This document shows positions 56,461-64,000 of a DNA stretch of 64,000 bases, one piece after another. The translations under genes were made by a program, and so were the position numbers. The notes beneath the pieces are model-generated. The model did no database searches. It saw only the letters and a program-made list of their open reading frames with translations, and was not told the DNA's origin. The DNA is from Cylicocyclus nassatus. Taxonomy: Eukaryota > Nematoda > Chromadorea > Rhabditida > Strongylidae. Each line of letters begins with the position of its first letter. The stretch's first letter is position 1. The stretch lies in assembly GCA_958299035.1 (NCBI GenBank), contig CATQJL010000305.1, positions 65,429,618 to 65,493,617 on the forward strand, read 5' to 3'.

Positions 56461-56522
56461 GACCAGGGTAAAGCGGGGGGTGCGGCACGCCACAGGGGGG
56501 GGGTAGGTAGGGGGGGGGTCGT
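56461..56522 (+). other. G-run cluster
   Basis: Runs of 6-9 Gs (GGGGGGTGCGG, GGGGGGGG, GTAGGGGGGGGG) could form a G-quadruplex on the plus strand. Confidence 0.5.
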
Positions 56523-57066
56523 ATCGACCCAAGGTCAAAAGCACTTGTACAAGCTGTGTGACTAAATTGACTTGATGAAAGCGCTGTTGAAATCCTGCAA
56601 AATTCAAGTTCAACGACACAAACTTGCAGATACCGTATGCCTACCGTAACCTACCGTACCTCTAATCAAGCATAATTGTCGTAATCCGCGTGTCGAATAA
56701 CCCCTATGCGCCAAGTTTCAGCGAACTCTGAGGTCTCCGAGTAGTAAACAACCTCGTATAAAGCAGTAATTTAAAACATGATTAACTTCATCTTAACGGT
56801 GAGTAAGCTACCTCTTCTTGCACTCAATACAAAGCACTACTCCTTCTTTGTCTACCTCAGGAATCCCGCTTCAGAAGACCTCCAAACTATTGACTTAGAA
56901 GCCAACCAAAATCTCGTTTTTCCCATTTTTCGCTTTTGATCGCTGTGCTTTCACCAAATATTACTCAGAGCTAAGAAGACGAATCAGGCTCAAAACATCC
57001 CTATGGAATCTACGAGGTTTAGGCTATCGATTCATATAAATACTGTTCGCTAAAAATGTTTTTGAT
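56523..57066. other. Intergenic, nothing recognised
   Basis: Short ORFs only. Confidence 0.35.
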
Positions 57067-57142
57067 ATAGTTAATGGGGTGTGGCACACCCCTTAAAAGC
57101 TGTGGCAGCCACAGCTTTCAAAGGGTCAACCCCATTAACTAT
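57067..57142. repeat. Short hairpin element, AGTTAATGGGGT family, copy 2
   Basis: ATAGTTAATGGGGTGTGGCA closing with CAACCCCATTAACTAT, arms about 33 bases. Same family as 2996-3074. Confidence 0.8.
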
Positions 57143-57400
57143 GTCATAAAAACATCTCCTCGTTCGCCGTGTTCCACGGATCAGGGGTGGCCAAGCGGTA
57201 AACAACGAATTCACTATATATTACGTAGTGATAACGAAAAGTAGCCTACGACACCCCCTTCCCGCCCACTTGAGCAGCATGAAACGGAGGTCTTCTGATG
57301 TTATCAAACATATTCTGTCCCTTTTTCATAGCAACAGTTATTGACATAAGTACTTCTTTGTTGGTTCATTCATTCAAATACAAGAGGAACAGCAATAATG

Positions 57401-57496
57401 TCGTTTGCTCGCTTTTGCTAGAGTAGGCGGGGCCTTTGCGGACTGCCCCCGGCGTCCGCAAAGGCCCCGCCTACTCTAGCAAAAGCGAGCAAACGA
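57401..57496. repeat. Perfect 43 bp palindrome arms, 10-nt loop
   Basis: The left arm 57401-57443 (TCGTTTGCTCGCTTTTGCTA onward) and right arm 57454-57496 are exact complements with loop TGCCCCCGGC. Perfect identity means recent origin or ongoing correction. Confidence 0.9.
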
Positions 57497-57639
57497 TATC
57501 AGTATATTTCACTATTATATGCGGGCTTATAAGAGTAAATTATACTGATGAGTATTAGAACAGCATGTATGAGAGTCAGTATTAGAATAGTATGTAAACT
57601 TCAATAAAATATTACAACCCAAAGTATCAGCAAACCGGA

Positions 57640-57800
57640 AGTCGCAGGATGTCTCCATGATATGATAAGCAAGATAATAAGGTGTTGAGAGGCAGCTAGG
57701 TCGCCTTTCTTGGTCGCGTTGGCTATGTACTGTAGTTAGGGTCAGCGCCGGAATCCGATGGATAATGGTTTCTCTGCCCTGCGTCACAGGAATAAAAGAA
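57640..57800 (-). repeat. Helitron-related fragment, inverted copy
   Basis: Matches 53340-53450 in inverted orientation; both show the same conserved reading IPALTL. An adjacent piece at 57235-57265 is the complement of a Helitron 5' motif (TAGGCTACTTTTCGTTATC). Confidence 0.5.
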
Positions 57801-58028
57801 AACCGAAAAGCAGGTAAGTTGAGCTCTTAGAACTGACCACCAAGTTAGCGTTTTTGAGCCAGTTGAAAACACGGTGCGAAGCCAGGCATGCCATCTAGTT
57901 TTTCATTTATTTTTGAATTTAGCGGCTTATCTGGGCCCGTCTTGTCACCAAACTAGCTGGCATACCCGGACGCCCGGGTTACTGTCAGATTCTGCAGATT
58001 TATCAATGTTCAAATCGCTTTATCTATC

Positions 58029-58196
58029 ATCGGTTTCCAGATTCGTGTGGAGGCGGAGTCTTGCCAACTTACCGCGTGGCGGTTCTTGCTAGCGAGAGAG
58101 TATGAAAAGCAATGCTATAACGTAGAGGTTTAACAAGTTTACCTGTGTTATCAGGTAAAGTCTGCAATACACCTCCACACGAATCTGGAAACCGAT
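58029..58196. repeat. MITE with 25 bp perfect TIRs
   Basis: ATCGGTTTCCAGATTCGTGTGGAGG at 58029-58053 and its exact complement at 58172-58196. Confidence 0.9.
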
Positions 58197-58447
58197 CATA
58201 CTATGATATTCATGAGCTTAACAAAATGTTTTACTTGCTCAACATTAGTCTAAATTTGGAGTTCATTTGACAATAATTTTTAACAAGTAACTTCAATCTG
58301 TAGATAAAATCACACTCTAAAAGCTATAGTTAAGGGAATAAGGGTACAGATCATATTGCGATAGTATAACTATAACGCTTCCATCTTTCCTTGCTACTTT
58401 GACATTCCTGTTGGGTCTTGAAAAGGCGTGCTTATTTTACTTAACAG

Positions 58448-58813
58448 GTTTGCTCTGCTCCCACGAATGTACTCGTAAGCATAGAGTGGGATGGAAGTGA
58501 TTAGCATATCACTATCCACAATCAAAACATTTTCATTGTTCCGTCTTCTAATCGGTTGCTTTCTATTGGGTAGAGGTGATCAGGATGCTGAAAGGGGAGG
58601 TCCCAGGAGGACATCTGCAACAAACCGCTTGCCTTCCCTTCATAGCTATACCTCGTGCTATTTGCCCGGTGGGTGGAGCCTATTGGCGACATAAGGACTT
58701 ACTTGAGGTAAGCTTCTTCTCACTGCGCTTTGCTGACAAAAACTCAGTGGGATGTACCGCTACTGCTCATCCTCATTCAGATAAATGATCTGATAATATC
58801 TTCATTTCTGGAT
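58448..58813 (+). CDS. Possible exons of an unrecognised gene
   Basis: Three candidate exons keep one reading frame: 58448-58474 (acceptor TTAACAG, donor ACTC/GTAAGC), 58574-58707 (acceptor GGGTAG, donor GAG/GTAAGC) and 58781-58813 (acceptor CATTCAG, donor GAT/GTAAGT). The middle exon encodes VIRMLKGEVPGGHLQQTACL and continues to GGAYWRHKDLLE. The junction phases agree and two donors match the nematode consensus. No domain is recognised, no start or end exon was found, and a chance arrangement is possible. If real, the gene converges on the ceramide synthase. Confidence 0.3.
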
Positions 58814-59614
58814 GTAAGTAAACAAATCAATAAGTCGCAAAATAGCCTATCTTTTGCGCCGCGTCTCATTTGTAAAGGAATAAAATCCAGCCTCTTCGCT
58901 TTAAATACAAAGAAATCTATAAGAGCAAACATCCTAAAACAAAGTTACAGTGTTTATCTAAATCTTTTGTGTCTTGTTTTACGATACGTGCGCTAATATC
59001 TGTTCCTCGGCAGTTGTCTCGCGTCGGGGGCGCGCGGAGAACGTTATTTTCTAGCATATACACTTCATAATACTACTACTATATCATGCGACACTTTATG
59101 GAACAAAATGATAAAGAAAACCACATTTGTCAAAGGTACTTTTCTCGAGACAATGAGAATCTCTTGAACTATTCAGCTTTGAAGTACATAGAAATTTAAA
59201 AGAAGGAGGTATCATGCGTTGTAACGTTAAAGTGAAGTTCCCACGAGCATACCAATATGAATTTTCGTTTGCTCGCGATGATCCCGTAGGTGCTGCCCCT
59301 CGCAAGCGCCAATCGCTGCGTTTCGCTGCTTTTGGAACCTTTTTTTTTTTGTTTGAGTATTCGAATCGATTGCTTGAGGTACGTGTTAAAAAAGCAGAAG
59401 GCAGCGCTGAGCTCGCGAGCGGTGGTATCTACGGGAACCTCAATGACAGACAAACGCGACACTGAATCACACCCATAACTCAAAAAAAAAAGTTGTCGAA
59501 AGATGTATATAGTAGCAAAGTGATTAGAATAATAATGAAGTGATCAAAATGAGGTCATTGACATAATATTGCAGCAACTATGGATGAGCAACCAATTTTG
59601 GAATGATCCAGCAG
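58814..59614. other. Intergenic, 3' side of ceramide synthase
   Basis: Overlapping ORFs at 59196-59483 on both strands show no domain. An open stretch after AAAGTTACAG at 58942 could be a further exon of the unknown gene. Confidence 0.3.
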
Positions 59615-62487
59615 TCATTCTCGCCTTGGTCTCCTATACTTCATGCCGTTTTGCAAAGGTTCATCGGTATCACTGTCATCGATGCTTCGCTTCGATGATC
59701 GCTTGGTGAAAACTCGCTTTCCATTTTGCTGCAAAAAAGAATATCCTAAGTGAATACTAAAGCTAATCTTAAGCACCTTCACCAGATTTTCCTTCTCATC
59801 TACGTCGGAGTACTCCGAATCGGACCTTAAGTCACCAGCTTCGCCTTGAGTGACAGTCTTGATAACAATTTTCAAGATAATAACAGTCCAAAAGACATGG
59901 AGTACTAGGAGTATGAACAGCAAAATGATGATGATGCGTGGAGCGTATGGCACCTTCAACATAAAGTAGCAGTATGCACAGCAACATGCACAGCAACAAG
60001 TCCAAAGAGAATGCATAATCAGATAAAACATTAACATACTTGAGTGAGATCGAGCAAATTATAATCAGGTTGTATTAGCGGAGCAGCTTCAAATAAAGCA
60101 GAGCGTACCAACACCAGAGGATAGTAACCAAGTCGAGTAACCATCCACCTGCAACAAAAAATCAAATGCAGTTTGTTTGCCAAAGGTAGAAAAACAGGCT
60201 CACCCAGTTAAGAACACAACAAAGCAAGCATTGGTAAGTGGTTTGAGATTTCGATCATAACGAGTGAGCTTGCCAAATTCTAGCAAGATATCTGCTACGT
60301 CATGCGAGATCAGCACAAGAGTTCCTACTCTGAAATGATAAAAACCTACGCCCACATTGGTAGGATTTTTGATATATATACACTCTTACCTAACAAAATT
60401 AATAAGGAAACTACTGGAGAGCAGGCCGATGGTAACGAAGTGATGGATAATAAGTTGCCAAAAATCAGTGCGTTTGACATCAAAGACAGAGGCAATCAAA
60501 AGGGAATAGTAAAATGAGGCCTCAATCATGTAATACCACCTGAAATGAAAAAATGAGATGCATAACGCGATTTTTCGCAAAGTGAGAAAAAAATTAAGCT
60601 AACCATACGCTACTCTCAACTTCGTGATATGGATAGCCAATCCAGCACTGCTTCACATCCCATAACCACGGCTTATCCCAGAGTATAACACAGCCATAGA
60701 TGAAAGCAAAGGTATAGTAGCTAAAGCGCCAAAAGCACTCTAGAATTCGCTTAACACGGGTCTGCTGAGCAAACCCACCAGTAAGGTGGTCGTAGATCTG
60801 TAACAAAACATGTAACCTTTGGGAACGGCCATAGGTTGTCGGTGTTGTCGGTGTTGTCGATGTTGTCGATGTTGTCGGTGTTGTCGGTGTTGTCGATGTT
60901 GTCGGTGTTGTCGGTGTTCGGTGCCGAGGTTGCCGGTCGTTGTAGGACCTCATGATAGCCTCCACGTTTCGCGCGCTCTCTAAACTGTCTCTGACCCGGA
61001 CAACCCCGACAACACCGACAACACCGACAACCTATGGCCGTTCCGTTGGTACCAGATTGGCAGCAGGGAGGCGGGGCTTCACGACCTATGAGGCGACTGC
61101 CTGCGTCCGCAACGCAGTCTGCGCCTCCCTCACGATCATGCTCTCTGACCATTTTCTGCCTTGATTAGGTTAGCCCCGCCTTCGAGCCGCCGATCTGGTT
61201 GAAGCAATGGGTAAGTATCATCTTCAATACAAACATTTGCAGATGGTGAAGGAACATGAACCAAAAAATCCACTTTCATCTTGAGTAGAGAACATCGCAC
61301 ATCTTTACCCTCCCCACCCTGGGCCCCATGCCAGTGCTTTTCCATTTCTACTCGTATGTATTTAATTCACACTGAAACTAATGGCTACCGCTGTAGCCGG
61401 CCACTTGTAACCTTGGTTACTTCAGGGATACGCACACACATAATGGGAATGATCATACGCTTATTACGAATGACGAGTTGATTGCTAATCTACGGTATAC
61501 CAAATTATTCCCTGGATCATTGAATCAGTGCCCAAAAGACTCACCGCAGTAGAAAGTGAAACGTTGCCGTAGTAACCCAAAACAAAGCCGAGAGGAACGC
61601 CAATTAGGGATTCATAGATTATCCTGAAGAAATTCATTGCCTAGCAATCTAGAAATCCCAAAATGATCCTTTTATGATCCGATGCAAGAACCACATACTT
61701 GAAAAATAAAACTGACAAATTTTTGAAAAAAATGGAGAGCCGAAAAGAACCGAATTTGCATGGTATCTGATGTTACGGCATGATTCATTGACTCAATACA
61801 TAAAATGCACAAAATGGTCTACATATCAAAAATAACGATACTGGAGAGAGTGGCACCATTGGCCCGGGTGTCAATCGACAATATACAGGTAGCACCCCCA
61901 CGAGCTCAGGCTCATAGCTCATTTGCCCAAACCGATATTTTTCTTAATCCATGCTTTGAATATCGCCCCGATATTTTTGGAATGCAAATGATCAAGAATT
62001 ACATCACCGTAAACAGGGGCTATTCAAGCTCAATTCAGCATGTGAAGTATTTCATCCTCTTTATAGATGTAGGAAATGAAACTCAAAAAATGAGGTTTGC
62101 ATTTTTTCGTTTTTTGAAAGAGTGAGAATGGCCTGATCTGCACTCGCGAGAGCTGACAGCTAGCAACTGAAAGAGCCATCGGCCATCGTTAGCTTGACCG
62201 CCACCCGTCTCAGGGCAGTGATCACTGGAAATGGTACACACTGTAGACAAAATTGTGTGGTGGTCTGATAAGTGTACTCGTAAAATATAGTTGTTATTAA
62301 GGAAAATTAGCAATTTATGAAATGGAGCTTATTTAACGATAAAAAGCTCGAGCTGAGTGGATGCCTACCTGAATACAAGTAAAGGCACAGCAAAGTACAG
62401 AGGATAGATCAGATCAGAGGAATTGGTGGGCAGTTGGTGCCAGTCAACACCTCTCGGCAGCCAACGATCCGCACGCCACACGTCCAT
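59615..62487 (-). CDS. Ceramide synthase (LAG1/HYL type), 8 exons, ~355 aa
   Basis: Minus-strand exons: 62487-62369, 61623-61545, 60797-60604, 60539-60390, 60329-60204, 60148-60040, 59953-59777 (or -59783) and 59728-59615. All introns are GT-AG, every junction is in phase, and the total is 1068 nt. The start is the first ATG after an in-frame stop (MDVWRADRWLPRGVDW). The enzyme N-acylates sphingoid bases with fatty acyl-CoA in the ER membrane. The TLC domain spans about residues 90-310: WRFSYYTFAFIYG; WYYMIEASFYYSLL; DVKRTDFWQLIIHH (catalytic His pair 163-164); the Lag motif from R181 (RVGTLVLISHDVADILLEFG, with H190-D191); LHVFWTVII; then the family DLRSDSE motif at 300-306. The C-terminus is acidic/basic. 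There is no homeobox-like insert. Length and architecture match C. elegans HYL-1/HYL-2; which of the two is not decided. Confidence 0.93.
60828..61044. repeat. Intronic foldback element with 9-bp tandem repeats
   Basis: In intron 2 of the ceramide synthase. GGAACGGCCATAGGTTGTCG at 60828 and its complement ending at 61044 form perfect arms of about 38 bases built of GTTGTCGGT units. The left arm continues into about nine further 9-bp units (GTTGTCGGT/GTTGTCGAT). Confidence 0.85.
61052..61206. repeat. TTCAACTGGCTGGAAGG MITE, copy 3 (intronic)
   Basis: In intron 2. ACCAGATTGGCAGCAGGGAG to CCGCCGATCTGGTTGAAGC, with core CGTCCGCAACGCAGTCTGCG. More diverged at the ends than the other two copies. 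Confidence 0.65.
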
Positions 62488-62831
62488 CCGACCAGATATG
62501 ACGACTGCACCGCCCACCCTTCTGGTGACGCTTCTTCAGACGTCTACCGAAGCTGTAGCGGTTGGGAATGTGTAAGTTAGAGCAAGGTCTGTAGAAAATG
62601 TCAACGGTGAAGCCTCTTAAATCACAAGTAAACAACACGATAGCAGAAAAAACGATGGCGGCTTTCGCTATTTTTTAGAACTAAGCAAAAGAGAAAGAAA
62701 TTTAGGAATACCAACGCAGGGAGGAGACAAGTTACCTAGAAAAAGATAATGAATTGTCCCATCTATAAGAAAAACTTCGATTGAAATGTCCCGTAACTGA
62801 GGGAATGGCATAATTTTAGACATATTCCCTT
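62488..62831. other. 5' flank of ceramide synthase
   Basis: An in-frame stop upstream of the ATG is present (near 62538). No TATA box was confidently seen. Confidence 0.4.
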
Positions 62832-63070
62832 AAGAGTCGGGCATATATCACGCGATTTCGTCGCCTCGCGATTCTCCCAACAAGACAGCTGTTACGATTC
62901 CATTGCATGCCAATAACTTGCAATTCGTTGTGGAGTTTTCCGACCCGACTAATCGCGAATGATTATCACAACCGAAATGCAATAGATCGGCATGCAAGGA
63001 ACTCGTAACAGTTGTCCCGTCGTATTCATCGCGAGGCGATGAAATCGCTTGATGTATGCCCGGCCTTTTA
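62832..63070. repeat. Foldback element related to 36140-36530
   Basis: Begins AAGAGTCGGGCATATATCAC and ends with the complementary GATGTATGCCCGGCC. The inner arms include CGCCTCGCGAT and ACAGCTGTTACGA with complements. It may act as upstream sequence of the ceramide synthase. Confidence 0.75.
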
Positions 63071-63239
63071 GGCAAATGATGAGAGTCAATCTACTGAAGC
63101 GTTACATTCGTGCTCCGTATTTGGATTGCTAGCCATTACTAGCGTATAAAATGAGCGAGCAAACACTGTCATAGTTTGAAAAGCTCAAGATAAGGAAAAG
63201 TGGATGGGACCTAGTTCTACCACGAAAGCTCATAATGAA

Positions 63240-63540
63240 GAATCAAAGAGAAAAAACATTCACCAAAGCGGAAACAAAAGCAAATGAAACATAAGTCAAG
63301 TTTTCAAAATTCACGTTAATGAAGGGAGAAGAGATTCCAAGAAAAACTGAGCAATTTCGAAAATCCGACAGGAATGTGATCTTCTCAGCATAAGATCGAA
63401 AGGTGTTATCGTTTGAAAAACTGGAGCACAATAGCAAACACCAAACTTACGACCAAGTATTTCTCATTACGGGTGAGATTTCGAATTTGATTGAAAAAAG
63501 TACAGCGAAAGAAAACAGATATTATATAACTAAGCAGCAT
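63240..63540 (-). CDS. Unrecognised possible membrane-protein exon(s)
   Basis: The minus strand shows an open stretch MLLSYIISVFFRCTFFNQIR from about 63539 with a donor-like GTC/GTAAGT near 63453, and a second open frame 63437-63243 with a hydrophobic end (NLTYVSFAFVSALVNVFSL). The two frames could be exons of one small membrane protein, but no family is recognised. Confidence 0.2.
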
Positions 63541-64000
63541 AAAAAATAAAATCAAAGGTTACAGATAAGATAGACAAACCAATCATTCAGCGTTCCGCTG
63601 AGTGACACTCAGGTGGAACTAGCAATTTGCCACCGATATGGGCACGTTGCTATTCAAATACATTCGGAGACAACGTGTACTGCAATAGAAAATAACAACA
63701 TCGATTGCATACGAATGCCATTATTGCGAATTCATAAATTTATGCACATTTCGATCATAACCCTCTACGAAGAGACCATTCATCGTGTGACAGGTGGTTG
63801 CAATGTTGACAAGCGCGTTTTGTTAAAAACAGACAGTTTAGATGCAGAGGGAAGCGAAATGTAGATACATTATTTACTTCAATATATATGACGAAACTTA
63901 GCAACGACGTCGTAACTTTCTTGAAACTTCAAGTTAAAGTAGTCTAGTGTATCTTTGGACACTTTTGCAGGAAGCTTTACGAAAAGATATCCCTCTGGGA
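63541..64000. other. Window end, nothing recognised
   Basis: An 83-codon plus-strand ORF (63613-63864) shows no domain or signal features. Confidence 0.35.

Noticed and set aside
61805..62125. 106-codon plus-strand ORF
   Set aside because: Lies in intron 1 of the ceramide synthase on the opposite strand, with no domain; most likely chance.

Overview
The window reads as nuclear DNA of a nematode, most likely a rhabditid/strongylid (clade V, hookworm-like) species. The support is: short GT-AG introns (many 46-86 nt); a HYL/LAG1-type ceramide synthase; a nematode-specific Srh/Sri-class chemoreceptor; small secreted Gly-rich and Trp/Arg-rich peptides of the kind seen in nematode skin and gut defence families; 3' splice acceptors one base before start codons; and many Helitron, mariner, Penelope-like and foldback/MITE elements in AT-rich DNA. 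The exact species is inference. There are no operons, rRNA genes, CRISPR arrays or bacterial features.

Layout. Positions 1 to about 24000 hold an imperfect tandem segmental duplication. Copy A runs from before the window start to about 9405 and copy B from about 9405 to 23760. Each copy carries a short Gly-rich secreted-peptide gene near its left end (G1: 1-325 partial, 11704-12051) and a longer one at its right end (G2: 9132-9407 truncated, 23483-23980 intact), all on the minus strand. The copies differ by clean insertions: a 1.7 kb block and a foldback element only in A; a 2.2 kb block at the centre of a palindrome, a decayed mariner, a tRNA-like block and two MITEs only in B. The duplication join appears to fall inside the Gly-repeat of G2-A, which removed its promoter and signal peptide. 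Positions 24000-32000 hold MITEs and two tandem paralogous plus-strand genes for 68 and 70 aa cationic Trp/Arg/Gly peptides, with near-identical promoters and a 5'UTR intron at the same place. Positions 32000-48600 are intergenic and repeat-rich: foldback elements, a wreck of a Penelope-like retroelement with a GIY-YIG-like tail (38785-40560), a degenerate hammerhead-like motif (34110-34165), a mini-Helitron and mariner-type MITEs. A chemoreceptor gene, probably broken, lies at 48872-49864 on the minus strand. Positions 50400-58300 are a nest of Helitrons, local tandem duplications, palindromes and G-runs. A possible unknown gene (exons at 58448-58813, plus strand) lies tail to tail with the best gene of the window, an eight-exon ceramide synthase at 62487-59615 on the minus strand. 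The last 1.5 kb holds a foldback element and one unrecognised ORF.

Function. The four intact or partial small peptides and the truncated fifth copy form a cluster. The four with a visible N-terminus share a 19-residue signal peptide ending in Ala, a mature N-terminus Gln-(Trp/Phe)-Gly, a 3' splice site one base before the ATG, and Gly/Trp/Arg-rich mature chains. This suggests a secreted, possibly antimicrobial or structural peptide family. The ceramide synthase is an independent housekeeping lipid gene and the receptor is a typical fast-turnover chemosensory gene. Everything else is explained mainly by transposon activity.
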